Shown piece after piece: positions 1 through 8,815 of a stretch of 64,000 nt of DNA; within the stretch, counting starts at the first letter, position 1; every line of letters starts with the position of its first letter. The translations under genes were made by a program, and so were the position numbers. The stretch is taken from NCBI GenBank assembly GCA_963760405.1, contig CAVXCV010000005.1, forward strand, positions 238,006 through 302,005. Direction: 5' to 3'. Under the pieces are notes generated by a model. That model saw nothing but the letters and a program-made list of their open reading frames with translations, searched no databases and had not been told where the DNA came from. This stretch comes from RYN-230 sp963760405. GTDB taxonomy: Bacteria; Actinomycetota; Actinomycetes; Streptosporangiales; Streptosporangiaceae.

Positions 1-65
1 CAGCGCCGGACTGTGCCCCGACCGCCCTGACCCTTGCCCATGCCCTGACCCACGGAGCCCGCGAG

Positions 66-986
66 ATGGCCATTACTCGCTCTGACTATTCACTGTCCCA
101 GCTCGATGTGCTCGAAGCCGAGTCGATCCACGTGATGCGTGAGGTCGCGGCTGAGTTCGAGCGGCCCGTGCTGCTGTTCTCCGGCGGCAAGGACTCCATC
201 GTCATGCTGGCCCTGGCGGAACGGGCGTTCTGGCCAGCCCGGATCCCGTTCCCGGTGATGCACGTGGACACCGGCCATAACTTCACCGAGGTGATCGACT
301 ACCGGGACCGCCGGGTCGCCGAGGCGGGGGTGCGCCTGGTGGTCGCCTCGGTGCAGGACTCGATCGACCAGGGCCGGGTCACCGAGGAGGCCGGCCGGTG
401 GGCCAGCCGGAACCGGCTGCAGACCACCACGCTGCTGGACGCGATCGAGGAGAACCGGTTCGACGCGGTGTTCGGCGGCGGCCGCCGGGACGAGGAAAAA
501 GCCCGGGCCAAGGAGCGGGTCTTCTCGTTCCGGGATGAGTTCGGCCAGTGGGACCCGAAGAACCAGCGCCCGGAGCTGTGGAACATCTATAACACCCGGA
601 TCCGGATGGGTGAGCACATCCGGGTGTTCCCGCTGTCCAACTGGACCGAGCTGGACGTCTGGCAGTACATCGCCCGGGAGAAGCTGGAGATCCCGTCGAT
701 CTACTTCGCGCACAGCCGCCGGGTGTTCGAGCGCGACGGCATCCTGCTCGCCGACAACGAGTTCATGACCCACGGCGAGGACGAGCCGGTATTCGAGACG
801 CAGGTGCGCTACCGCACCGTTGGCGACATGACCTGCACCGGGGCCGTGGAATCCACCGCCGCGACGGTGACCGACGTGATCGCTGAGATCGCGGCCACCC
901 GGATCACCGAGCGGGGCCAGACCCGCGCCGACGACCGGACCAGCGAGGCGGCCATGGAAGACCGCAAGCGAGAGGGATACTTCTGA
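66..986 (+). CDS. cysD: Sulfate adenylyltransferase subunit 2 (CysD)
   Basis: Small subunit of heterodimeric ATP sulfurylase, which makes adenosine 5'-phosphosulfate from ATP and sulfate in the cytoplasm. The 306 residues match the family length. The PP-loop SGGKDSIVML lies near residues 39-48, and the conserved stretches VFGGGRRDEEKARAKER and FPLSNWTELDVWQYI follow. The C-terminus ends in the typical KREGYF. The ATG has a GGAG about 8 bases upstream. Its TGA overlaps the ATG of cysN, so the two are translationally coupled. Other sulfate-assimilation genes probably lie just upstream of the window. Confidence 0.97.
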   Translation: MAITRSDYSLSQLDVLEAESIHVMREVAAEFERPVLLFSGGKDSIVMLALAERAFWPARIPFPVMHVDTGHNFTEVIDYRDRRVAEAGVRLVVASVQDSIDQGRVTEEAGRWASRNRLQTTTLLDAIEENRFDAVFGGGRRDEEKARAKERVFSFRDEFGQWDPKNQRPELWNIYNTRIRMGEHIRVFPLSNWTELDVWQYIAREKLEIPSIYFAHSRRVFERDGILLADNEFMTHGEDEPVFETQVRYRTVGDMTCTGAVESTAATVTDVIAEIAATRITERGQTRADDRTSEAAMEDRKREGYF

Positions 987-2296
987 TGCCAGCCACGCTC
1001 GAGGACGTCGTCTCACCAGAAGGAAGCAGGCAGATGGATATCCTGCGGCTGGCCACGGCTGGCTCGGTCGATGACGGCAAGAGCACGCTGATCGGCCGCC
1101 TGCTGTTCGACTCGAAGGCGATCTTCGAGGATCAGCTGGCCGCGGTGGAGCGGACCAGCAAGGCCCGCGGTGAGGACTTCACCAACCTCGCGCTGCTCAC
1201 CGACGGCCTGCGCGCCGAGCGGGAGCAGGGCATCACGATCGACGTGGCCTACCGGTACTTCGCCACGCCGCGGCGGAAGTTCATCATCGCCGACACCCCC
1301 GGGCACATCCAGTACACCCGCAACATGGTCACCGGGGCATCCACCGCCGACCTGGCCATCGTGCTGGTGGACGCGCGCAACGGGCTGACCGAGCAGAGCC
1401 GCAGGCACGCCTTCCTGGCCACGTTGCTGCGCGTGCCGCACCTCGTGCTGGCGGTGAACAAGATGGACCTGGTCGACTACGACCAGGCAGTGTTCGACCG
1501 GATCAGCGAGGAGTTCGCGGCGTTCGCGGCCAAGCTGGAGATCGGCGACCTGAGCTTCATCCCCATTTCCGCGCTGCACGGTGACAACGTGGTACAGCGG
1601 TCCGAGCGCATGCCCTGGCACGACGGGCCGTCGCTGCTGCACCACCTCGAGCACGTGCACATCGCCTCCGACCGCAACCTGATCGACGTCCGCTTCCCGG
1701 TGCAGTACGTGATCCGGCCGCACCAGGCCACCGACCCGGAACTGCACGACTACCGCGGCTACGCCGGGCAGGTGGCGGGCGGGGTGCTGAAGCCTGGTGA
1801 CGAGGTGATGCACCTGCCGTCCGGGTTGACGACCAGGATCGACCGGATCGACACCGCGCACGGCCCGGTGCCCGAGGCGTACACGCCCATGTCGGTGACC
1901 CTGGTGCTCGAGGATGACCTGGACATCTCCCGCGGCGACATGATCTGCCGGCCACACAACCAGCCAATGGTCACCCAGGACGTCGAAGTCATGGTCTGCT
2001 GGATGTCGGAGAACAAGCCGCTGGCCGCCCGGGACCGGCTGGTCGTCAAGCACACGTCGCGGACGGTCAAGGCCATCGTCCGCGAACTGCACTACCGGCT
2101 CGACGTGAATACCCTGCACCGGGACGAGACGACGCAGGGCCTCGGCCTGAACGAGGTAGGCCGGGTGAGCCTGCGGCTGACCCAGCCGTTGTTCTGCGAC
2201 CCGTACAGCCGGAACCGGCTCACTGGCGGCCTGATCCTGATCGATGAAAGCAGCAACGCCACCGTGGGCGCGGGAATGATCACCGAGGGGCGCTGA
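986..2296 (+). CDS. cysN: Sulfate adenylyltransferase subunit 1, GTPase (CysN)
   Basis: Large regulatory subunit of ATP sulfurylase, whose GTP hydrolysis drives APS formation by CysD. Translation-factor GTPase motifs are clear: G1 GSVDDGKSTLIGRLL (about residues 27-41), G3 DTPGH and G4 NKMD. EF-Tu-like beta-barrel domains follow. At 436 residues it is a stand-alone CysN without a fused CysC APS-kinase domain. The start overlaps the cysD stop. Confidence 0.97.
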   Translation: MPATLEDVVSPEGSRQMDILRLATAGSVDDGKSTLIGRLLFDSKAIFEDQLAAVERTSKARGEDFTNLALLTDGLRAEREQGITIDVAYRYFATPRRKFIIADTPGHIQYTRNMVTGASTADLAIVLVDARNGLTEQSRRHAFLATLLRVPHLVLAVNKMDLVDYDQAVFDRISEEFAAFAAKLEIGDLSFIPISALHGDNVVQRSERMPWHDGPSLLHHLEHVHIASDRNLIDVRFPVQYVIRPHQATDPELHDYRGYAGQVAGGVLKPGDEVMHLPSGLTTRIDRIDTAHGPVPEAYTPMSVTLVLEDDLDISRGDMICRPHNQPMVTQDVEVMVCWMSENKPLAARDRLVVKHTSRTVKAIVRELHYRLDVNTLHRDETTQGLGLNEVGRVSLRLTQPLFCDPYSRNRLTGGLILIDESSNATVGAGMITEGR

Positions 2297-2348
2297 ACCG
2301 GGTACTGACGACAGAGCCGGAGCCAGAGTCGCGGAGGCGGAAAGTCCA

Positions 2349-4721
2349 GTGACGCCGTTCGATCACCTTCCCGACTACATGGCCTTGCCCCGGCTCGCTG
2401 GCCTCCGGCTGGCCCCGGACGGCAGCTGGCTGGCGGCGACGGTGCAAAGCCTGTCCGCGGACGGCCGCACGTACTCGCCCAGTCTCTGGCGGATCGACAC
2501 GGGCCAGGGCGGCCTGGGCGCGGGCGGCCCGGATGCTGACCAGACGCATGCTGACCAGGCGGGCACTGACCAGGCGGGCACTGACCGGGCCGCGGTCCGG
2601 CTGACCCGGTCCGCGGAGGGCGAGGACAGCCCGGCCTTCCTGCCGGACGGATCACTGCTGTTCCTGTCCGCTCGCCCGGCCCCGCCCGCAGCCCGCCCGG
2701 CCGCGCCCGGCGAAGGTGACGGGCCGGCCGGGAAAGACGGCCCGGCCGAGGAGGCGACGGGGAAACGCGCCCTGTGGCTGCTGCCGGCCAGCGGTGCGGA
2801 AGGCCGCCAGGTCATAGCGCCACCGGGGGGCATCACCCGGCTCGCCACCGCGGCCGGCGCCCCGCTCGCCGCATTCACCGCGCCGGTGCTGCCCGGCGCC
2901 CGCGGCGCGGCCGATGACGCCGGGCAGCGGAAGGCCCGCAAGGACGCGGGTGTCACCGCGATCCTGCACGAGACCGCGCCGGTCCGGTTCTGGGACCATG
3001 CTCTCGGGCCGGATGAGCTGCGGCTGCTGGTCACCGCGGTCAGCCCGGACGGGGAACCGGGCCCGGACCTGGCGGCCGGCTGGCGGGAGCCGCGCGACCT
3101 GACCGCTGAGCCAGGCCGGGCGCTCGATGAGCACTCGTTCGAGCTGACGCCGGACGGGCGGTACGCCGTTACCGGCTGGTCGGTGTACGCGCCCAGCGGG
3201 GAGCAGCGCGGGGAAGTGGCCGTCATCGACACCCGGTCCGGGGCGCGGCGGACCTTGCTGTCCGCCCCTGGCCACGACTTCTCCGCGCCGCGGGTGTCCC
3301 CGGACGGCCAGTCGGTGCTGGCCATCCGGGAGCAGCACGACAGCCTGGCCGAGCCCGCCGACGTGACCCTGGTGCTGGCGCCGCTGGACGGCAGCTCCGG
3401 CCCGGCCGACCTGCTCGGCGGGCTGGACCGGTGGCCGGCCGAGACGGCCTGGGCGCCGGATGGCCAGCAGGTCTACTTCACCGCCGATGATCAGGGCCGC
3501 CGTCCGGTGTTCCGGATCGACCTGGCGACCGCTGAGGTGACCCGGCTCACCAGTGACCATGGCGCGTACTCCGCGCTGTGCCCGGCCCCGGACGGCCGCT
3601 TCCTCTACGCGCTGCGCGCGGCGGTGGACAGCCCGCCCATGGCCGTCCGGCTGGACCTGGCAGAGCCCGCCGCCCGGCCCCGGCCGCTGGCTGGCCCGGC
3701 CCCGGCCCCGGAGCTTCCCGGCGAGCTGACCGAGATCGAGACGGCGGCCAGTGACGGCGCGGTCATCCGGGCCTGGCTGGTCCGGCCGGCCGCCGCCAGC
3801 ACCCCGGCGCCGTTGCTGCTCTGGGTGCATGGCGGCCCGCTGTCCAGCTGGAATTCCTGGTCCTGGCGGTGGAACCCATGGCTGATGGCCGCACGTGGCT
3901 ACGCGGTCCTGCTGCCCGACCCGGCCCTGTCCACGGGGTACGGCCGTGACTTCATCGCCCGCGGCCACGTGAACTGGGGGGACAAGCCTTTTACCGACCT
4001 GATGGCCATCACCGACGCCGCGGCCGCCCGCCCGGACATCGACGAGACACGCACGGCAGCCATGGGCGGCTCGTTCGGCGGCTACATGGCCAACTGGATC
4101 GCCGGGCACACCGACCGGTTCCGCGCCATCGTCACCCACGCCAGCCTGTGGGCGCTGGACCAGATGTTCGGCACCACCGACGCCCCGGCGCTGTGGCGGC
4201 GCCACTTCGGCACCCCGGTCAGCCATCCGGAGCACTACACGGCGAACTCACCGCATCTGCATGCGGCCAGCATCAGCACGCCGATGCTGGTGATTCACGG
4301 CGACCGGGACTACCGGGTGCCGATCGGCGAGGCGCTGCGACTGTGGGCGGACCTGGCCGCCGGGGCGGCGGGCGGGGCGGCCAAGTTCCTGTACTTCCCG
4401 GACGAGAACCACTGGGTGCTCACCCCCGGGAACGCGACCGTCTGGTACGAGACCGTGTACGCCTTCCTCGCCGAGCACGTGCTCGGCGAACCCTGGCAGC
4501 GCCCCGATACTGCTCTGAGCCCTGCCCTGCGCGCTCTGCCGGCTGCGCTCACCCCGGACCGCGCTGAGCCCTCGACTGCGCTGCGGCGCGGGCCGGCTAC
4601 CAGACGTCGCCGCCGCGCCAGCCGCAGGTCAGCCCGGTGGACAGGTCAAGCGGGACCTGCAGCGGGAAGACGTAGATCGCGCCGTCGTCGTCCTTGGTGC
4701 GGACTATGCCGTCCGGGGTGA
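2349..4721 (+). CDS. S9 family prolyl oligopeptidase
   Basis: Serine peptidase of the S9 (prolyl oligopeptidase/acylaminoacyl-peptidase) family, probably cytoplasmic as no signal peptide is seen. A variable N-terminal beta-propeller region (about residues 1-460) contains an Ala/Gly/Asp-rich insertion with a TDQAGTDQAGTDRA repeat. The alpha/beta hydrolase domain follows, with nucleophile motif GGSFGGYM, acid HGDRDYRVP and histidine DENHW. The GTG start fits its position after cysN. The last 40 or so residues are Arg-rich, run antisense through the end of the convergent acetyltransferase gene and have no family counterpart, so the original stop may have been lost. Confidence 0.9.
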   Translation: MTPFDHLPDYMALPRLAGLRLAPDGSWLAATVQSLSADGRTYSPSLWRIDTGQGGLGAGGPDADQTHADQAGTDQAGTDRAAVRLTRSAEGEDSPAFLPDGSLLFLSARPAPPAARPAAPGEGDGPAGKDGPAEEATGKRALWLLPASGAEGRQVIAPPGGITRLATAAGAPLAAFTAPVLPGARGAADDAGQRKARKDAGVTAILHETAPVRFWDHALGPDELRLLVTAVSPDGEPGPDLAAGWREPRDLTAEPGRALDEHSFELTPDGRYAVTGWSVYAPSGEQRGEVAVIDTRSGARRTLLSAPGHDFSAPRVSPDGQSVLAIREQHDSLAEPADVTLVLAPLDGSSGPADLLGGLDRWPAETAWAPDGQQVYFTADDQGRRPVFRIDLATAEVTRLTSDHGAYSALCPAPDGRFLYALRAAVDSPPMAVRLDLAEPAARPRPLAGPAPAPELPGELTEIETAASDGAVIRAWLVRPAAASTPAPLLLWVHGGPLSSWNSWSWRWNPWLMAARGYAVLLPDPALSTGYGRDFIARGHVNWGDKPFTDLMAITDAAAARPDIDETRTAAMGGSFGGYMANWIAGHTDRFRAIVTHASLWALDQMFGTTDAPALWRRHFGTPVSHPEHYTANSPHLHAASISTPMLVIHGDRDYRVPIGEALRLWADLAAGAAGGAAKFLYFPDENHWVLTPGNATVWYETVYAFLAEHVLGEPWQRPDTALSPALRALPAALTPDRAEPSTALRRGPATRRRRRASRRSARWTGQAGPAAGRRRSRRRRPWCGLCRPG

Positions 4722-5136
4722 GCGCCGAGGACGGCCCCTGCCACAACTGCCAGCCGCGCGCTGCGTAGAACGCGGCGGCCTCGTCGGTCGCGCCCAGTGC
4801 GCCCAGGTCGTAGGCGTTGCGGATGACCCGCTCCAGCTCGTCCATCATGGCCGCCCCGTAACCGCGGCCACGGCGGTCCGCGCGCACCCCCACACCTTCC
4901 ACATAGCCCGCCCGCAGCGCCCGGCCGCCGGTCAGCAGCCGCCGCTGGATCACCGAGGCGTGGCCGATCAGCTCGGTCCCCTCCCAGACCAGCGCGTGCA
5001 CCCCGCCCAGGGCGTGCTCCCAGTCGTCGTCGGTCATATCGTCGAACACGTCGTAGAGCAGGGCCCGCGCGGCGGTGCGGGTGCCCGCATCCAGGTCGGC
5101 GGTGTGAGCGGTACGCAACTCAGCCATGACCGCCAT
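4597..5136 (-). CDS. aac(2')-I: Aminoglycoside 2'-N-acetyltransferase (AAC(2')-I family)
   Basis: GNAT-fold acetyltransferase of 179 residues. It closely follows the chromosomal AAC(2')-I enzymes of mycobacteria and other actinobacteria: HTADLD near the start, DDWEHALGGVHALVW, HASVIQRRL, ALRAGYVEGVGVRADRRGRGYG (the acetyl-CoA loop R/Q-x-x-G-x-G/A) and the diagnostic C-terminus CGWRGGDVW. The family acetylates the 2'-amino group of aminoglycosides and may also modify cell-wall precursors or polyamines. It is transcribed away from menG across a region with a large inverted repeat, and its 3' end overlaps the tail of the S9 peptidase frame. Confidence 0.9.
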   Translation of the reverse strand: MAVMAELRTAHTADLDAGTRTAARALLYDVFDDMTDDDWEHALGGVHALVWEGTELIGHASVIQRRLLTGGRALRAGYVEGVGVRADRRGRGYGAAMMDELERVIRNAYDLGALGATDEAAAFYAARGWQLWQGPSSALTPDGIVRTKDDDGAIYVFPLQVPLDLSTGLTCGWRGGDVW

Positions 5137-5197
5137 CCTCGCCGCCCCGCCCGGGCCGGGCGACCCGTTTTCCGGCCGCCGCCCGGATCCGTCGCAG

Positions 5198-5243
5198 AGC
5201 GCGGTGATTTACGCCCCGCCCGCGGGGCACAAATCACCGCGCT
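5198..5243. promoter_or_regulatory. Large inverted repeat between aac(2') and menG
   Basis: Perfect 13-bp arms (AGCGCGGTGATTT at 5198-5210 and its complement at 5231-5243) enclose a second GCCCC/GGGGC stem. It sits in the 176-bp divergent intergenic region, so it is either an operator shared by the two genes or a hairpin in a leader transcript. No T-run follows, so a terminator is unlikely. Confidence 0.6.
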
Positions 5244-5312
5244 AACGTCCGGGCCGGCGCAGGCAGGGCTGGCGGTGCGGCGCGGGGGTGGCGGCTATGC
5301 CAGGCTGAGGGC

Positions 5313-6089
5313 ATGACGCGCGCGAACCTGGACAAGCAGCCTGGCGAGGTCGCCGCCATGTTCGACAAGGTTGCTGAGCGCTACGACCTGCTCAACGATG
5401 TGCTGTCGCTGGGCCAGGACCGGTGGTGGCGGCGGGTTGTGGCGGTGGCGGTCAGCGCCCGGCCGGGCGAGCGGGTGCTCGATCTCGCGGCTGGCACCGG
5501 GACCTCCTCGCGCACCTTCACCACCGCGGGTGCGCACTGCGTGGCCTGCGACTTCTCCCTGGGCATGCTCCAGGTCGGCGCGCGCAGGCTGCACTCGGGG
5601 TCGGGCACGCTGCCGGCCCAGCCGGACCGGAGCCCGCACGGCAACGGCACCGCCGGTCCCCGCGAGCCGGCCCGGCGGGTCAGCTTCGTGGCGGGTGACG
5701 CGTTGCGGCTGCCCTTCCACGACCAGGCCTTTGACGCGGTGACGATCTCCTTCGGGCTCCGCAACGTGGCCGACCCGGATGCGGCGCTGGCCGAGATGTT
5801 CCGGGTCACCAGGCCCGGCGGCCGGCTGGTGATCTGCGAGTTCGGCCACCTGCCATGGCCGCGGCTGAACACGGTCTACGAGCGGTACCTGGCCGGCGCG
5901 CTGCCGGTGGTGGCGCGGCGGCTGTCGCGCGCCCCGGACGCGTACGCGTACCTGGCCGAATCCATCAAGGACTGGCCGGCTCAGGCTGAGCTGGCCCGGA
6001 GGATGACCACCGCGGGCTGGTCGGCAGTACGCTGGCGGGACCTGACCATGGGGGTCGTGGCTGTGCACTTCGGCCGCCGTCCCGGCTAA
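5313..6089 (+). CDS. menG: Demethylmenaquinone methyltransferase (MenG/UbiE)
   Basis: SAM-dependent C-methyltransferase that performs the last step of menaquinone synthesis. At 258 residues it is slightly long because of an insertion around residues 95-125. Family motifs are DKVAERYDLLNDVLSLGQDRWWR, the SAM loop VLDLAAGTGTSSR, ISFGLRNVADPDAAL and RPGGRLVICEF. The ATG is preceded by GAGG. The gene belongs with the respiratory block that follows, which contains the quinone reductase-like flavoprotein and complex I. Confidence 0.95.
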   Translation: MTRANLDKQPGEVAAMFDKVAERYDLLNDVLSLGQDRWWRRVVAVAVSARPGERVLDLAAGTGTSSRTFTTAGAHCVACDFSLGMLQVGARRLHSGSGTLPAQPDRSPHGNGTAGPREPARRVSFVAGDALRLPFHDQAFDAVTISFGLRNVADPDAALAEMFRVTRPGGRLVICEFGHLPWPRLNTVYERYLAGALPVVARRLSRAPDAYAYLAESIKDWPAQAELARRMTTAGWSAVRWRDLTMGVVAVHFGRRPG

Positions 6090-6183
6090 GTGCGGCTGCG
6101 AGCCAGCCTGGCAGCCGCGGTCCGGCAGCCGTGGGGCGGTTCGCCGGGCCGTCGGGTGAAGGTCTAGACTCCGGAAAGAAGAA

Positions 6184-6203
6184 CTTGTGAAGCTGTTCAC
6201 AAG
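6184..6203. promoter_or_regulatory. Rex operator (TTGTGAA-N4-TTCACAA)
   Basis: A perfect palindrome CTTGTGAA-GCTG-TTCACAAG lies 18 bp upstream of the GTG of the flavoprotein gene. It matches the Streptomyces Rex operator (TGTGAA-N4-TTCACA), bound by the NADH/NAD+-sensing repressor Rex. A possible -10 (TAGACT, 6163-6168) lies just upstream, so bound Rex would block initiation. Rex is known to control nuo operons in Streptomyces coelicolor. Control of this whole gene block is inferred. Confidence 0.85.
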
Positions 6204-6221
6204 ATAGTCAGGACGAGGTCC

Positions 6222-7733
6222 GTGACCCAGGAAGTCCCCCCAGCTATGGACCCGGACGTGCCATCTCCCGGCGCCTCTGCTGCCGCACCCGAAGCCGTGG
6301 CACCCGCTGTCGCGGCGCCGTCTGCCGCGTCTCCCGCAGCGCCGGAACCCCCCGCCGCGGCTCCCGCCGGGCCGGACCCGTCCGCCGGGCCGGACCCGTC
6401 CGCCAGGCCGGACCCGTCCGCCAGGCCGGGACTGTCCGCCGGGACCGCGCCAGCGCCGCGCTCCCGCAGCGTCCCGGAGGAGGCGGACGTCATCGTGGTC
6501 GGCGCCGGCCCGGCCGGGTCGTCGGTGGCCTGTTACCTCGCCCGGGCCGGGGTGGACGTGCTGGTGCTGGAGAAGGCCACCTTCCCGCGGGAGAAGGTGT
6601 GCGGCGACGGCCTCACCCCGCGCGCGGTCAAGGCGCTGGTCAGCATGGGCGTGCCCGTGGCTGAGCAGGACGGCTGGGTGCGCAACAAGGGGCTGCGGAT
6701 CATCGGCGGCGGGGTCCGGCTGGAACTGCCGTGGCCCGAGCTGTCCAGCTACCCCGGGTACGGCCTGGTCCGGGCCAGGACGGACTTCGATGAGATCCTC
6801 GCCCGCACCGCGCAGAAGGCGGGCGCGCGGCTGATCGAGGGAATGACCGTGACCGGCCCCGTGCTCGACGCCGCAGGCCAGATCACCGGGGTGACCGCCC
6901 GGCCGTCCGGCGCCAGCGCTGATGAGCCGGACCGCAGCTACCGGGCCCGGGTGGTGGTGGCCGCCGACGGCAACTCCTCCCGGCTGTCCCTGGCCATGGG
7001 CTTGCGCAAGCGGGATGACCGGCCGCTCGGGGTGGCCGTCCGGACCTACTACACCAGCCCGCGGCACCAGGACGACTACCTGGAATCGTGGCTGGACCTG
7101 TGGGACGGCGAGCGGCTGCTGCCCGGCTACGGCTGGATCTTCGGCATGGGCGATGGCACCAGCAACGTGGGCCTCGGCCTGCTGAACACCTCCGCCGCGT
7201 TCGGCAACGTGGACTACCGGGCACTGCTGCGCCGGTGGCTGGCCGGGACGCCCGCGGAGTGGGGGTACCGCGAGGAGAACCGGACCCAGCCGATCCGCGG
7301 CGCGGCGCTGCCGATGGGCTTCAACCGGACCCCGCACTACACCAGGGGGCTGCTGCTGGCTGGCGACGCGGGCGGCATGGTGAACCCGTTCAACGGCGAG
7401 GGCATCGCCTACGCCCTGGAATCAGGCCAGCTCGCCGCCGCGGTGATCGCGCAGGCCCTGGCCCGGCCGGACCGGCGCGGCACGGAGCGGGTGCTCGCCG
7501 CCTACCCCCGGGCGCTGAAGGAGGCCTACGGTGGCTACTACACTCTCGGGCGCACGTTCGTTCAGGCGATCGGCAACCCGAAGATCATGCAGTTCGCGAC
7601 CAGGCACGGGATGCCTCACCCCGCGCTGATGCGGATCACTTTGAAGCTGCTGGCCAACCTCACTGAGTCGCGAGGTGGTGACGCGACCGATCGCCTGATC
7701 AACGCACTGTCTAAGATGACGCCGGCGGCTTAG
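6222..7733 (+). CDS. Geranylgeranyl reductase family FAD-dependent oxidoreductase
   Basis: FAD enzyme of the geranylgeranyl reductase family. In actinobacteria members next to menG and nuo are thought to saturate a double bond of the menaquinone isoprenoid chain (MenJ type). Residues 1-85 are a Pro/Ala/Ser-rich tail with repeats of PDPSARP. The Rossmann motif VIVVGAGPAGSSVACYLARAGVDVLVLEK follows, then REKVCGDGLTPRAVKAL and the second FAD motif LLLAGDAGGMVNPFNGEGIAYALESG. The GTG start has GAGG 4 bases upstream, immediately downstream of the Rex operator. NuoA begins 47 bases after the stop, so both are probably in one transcript. Confidence 0.9.
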   Translation: MTQEVPPAMDPDVPSPGASAAAPEAVAPAVAAPSAASPAAPEPPAAAPAGPDPSAGPDPSARPDPSARPGLSAGTAPAPRSRSVPEEADVIVVGAGPAGSSVACYLARAGVDVLVLEKATFPREKVCGDGLTPRAVKALVSMGVPVAEQDGWVRNKGLRIIGGGVRLELPWPELSSYPGYGLVRARTDFDEILARTAQKAGARLIEGMTVTGPVLDAAGQITGVTARPSGASADEPDRSYRARVVVAADGNSSRLSLAMGLRKRDDRPLGVAVRTYYTSPRHQDDYLESWLDLWDGERLLPGYGWIFGMGDGTSNVGLGLLNTSAAFGNVDYRALLRRWLAGTPAEWGYREENRTQPIRGAALPMGFNRTPHYTRGLLLAGDAGGMVNPFNGEGIAYALESGQLAAAVIAQALARPDRRGTERVLAAYPRALKEAYGGYYTLGRTFVQAIGNPKIMQFATRHGMPHPALMRITLKLLANLTESRGGDATDRLINALSKMTPAA

Positions 7734-7780
7734 GCATTCCGGCCTGACTGCCGCAGGAAGAAGAGGAAGGGAGGCACGCC

Positions 7781-8140
7781 GTGCTGAGTCTGTACATCCC
7801 GATCCTGGTGCTCGGCGGCCTGGCCGCCGCCTTCGCGATCTTCTCGCTGGTGATGGGGTCGCTGGCCGGCCCGAAGCGCTGGAATCGCGCCAAGCTTGAA
7901 GCGTATGAATGCGGGATCGACCCAACGCCGCCGACCGTCGGCAGCCGGTTCCCGGTGAAGTACTACCTGACGGCGATGCTGTTCATCCTCTTTGACATCG
8001 AGATCGTGTTCCTGTACCCCTGGGCGGTCGCCTACGACCGGCTGGGGGTCTTCGGCCTCGTCGAGATGGTGCTCTTCATCGTCACCCTTCTGGTCGCGTA
8101 CGCCTATGTCTGGCGGCGCGGCGGTCTGGAGTGGGACTAG
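7781..8140 (+). CDS. nuoA: NADH-quinone oxidoreductase subunit A
   Basis: Membrane-arm subunit of respiratory complex I. The 119 residues have three predicted membrane helices and the conserved loop YECGIDPT-x-VGSRFPVKYYLTAMLFILFDIEIVFLYPW. The start is GTG, with a purine-rich GAGG upstream. It opens the 14-gene nuo operon and nuoB follows after 3 bases. Confidence 0.97.
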   Translation: MLSLYIPILVLGGLAAAFAIFSLVMGSLAGPKRWNRAKLEAYECGIDPTPPTVGSRFPVKYYLTAMLFILFDIEIVFLYPWAVAYDRLGVFGLVEMVLFIVTLLVAYAYVWRRGGLEWD

Positions 8141-8143
8141 ACG

Positions 8144-8815
8144 ATGGGCCTGGAAGAAAAGCTGCCGAGCGGGATCCTGCTCACCAACGTCGAGAAGCTC
8201 GCTGGTTACGCACGCAAGAGCTCGGTCTGGCCGGCCACGTTCGGGCTGGCCTGCTGCGCGATCGAGCTGATGCAGACCGGCGGGGCGCGGCACGACCTGG
8301 CCCGGTTCGGCATGGAGCGCGCGTCCAACACGCCCCGGCAGGCGGACCTGATGATCGTGGCCGGGCGGGTCAGCCAGAAGATGGCCCCGGTGCTCCGGCA
8401 GATCTACGACCAGATGGCCGCGCCCAAGTGGGTCATCTCGATGGGCGTGTGCGCCTCCAGCGGCGGCATGTTCAACAACTACGCGATCGTGCAGGGCGTG
8501 GACCACGTCGTGCCGGTGGACATCTACCTGCCCGGCTGCCCGCCACGGCCGGAGATGCTGCTGGACGCGATCCTCAAGCTGCACGACAAGATCCAGAACA
8601 TGAAGCTGGGCATCAACCGGGAGCGGGAAGTGACGGAACTGGAGGCCGAACGGCTGCAGCGGCTGCCGCTCGCGGCCGACCTGGCGCCCCGCCACCTAGC
8701 CCCGCGGGCCGCCCCGGGCGGCTCCGCGGGCGCCTCGGTCAGTTCCCCGGCGGCTGCGGTCGGCTCCCACACGGGCGGCCCGGTGGACCCGGGACAGCCA
8801 GGGGCGCCCCGATGA
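8144..8815 (+). CDS. nuoB: NADH-quinone oxidoreductase subunit B
   Basis: Complex I subunit that holds the terminal 4Fe-4S cluster N2. All four ligands are present: the CC pair in LACCAIELM, C in GVCASSGGMFNNY and C in LPGCPPRPEML. The core of about 180 residues is followed by a Pro/Ala/Gly-rich C-terminal extension of about 40, common in actinobacteria. It overlaps nuoC by ATGA. Confidence 0.97.
   Translation: MGLEEKLPSGILLTNVEKLAGYARKSSVWPATFGLACCAIELMQTGGARHDLARFGMERASNTPRQADLMIVAGRVSQKMAPVLRQIYDQMAAPKWVISMGVCASSGGMFNNYAIVQGVDHVVPVDIYLPGCPPRPEMLLDAILKLHDKIQNMKLGINREREVTELEAERLQRLPLAADLAPRHLAPRAAPGGSAGASVSSPAAAVGSHTGGPVDPGQPGAPR

Noticed and set aside
42..65. Possible promoter for cysD at the window edge
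   Set aside because: Too little upstream sequence, and cysD is normally inside a larger sulfate operon.
90..1016. Long open frame antisense to cysD, and similar long antisense frames across nuo and kor genes
   Set aside because: They mirror the GC-rich codon pattern of real genes on the other strand, have no ribosome sites and no recognisable domains.
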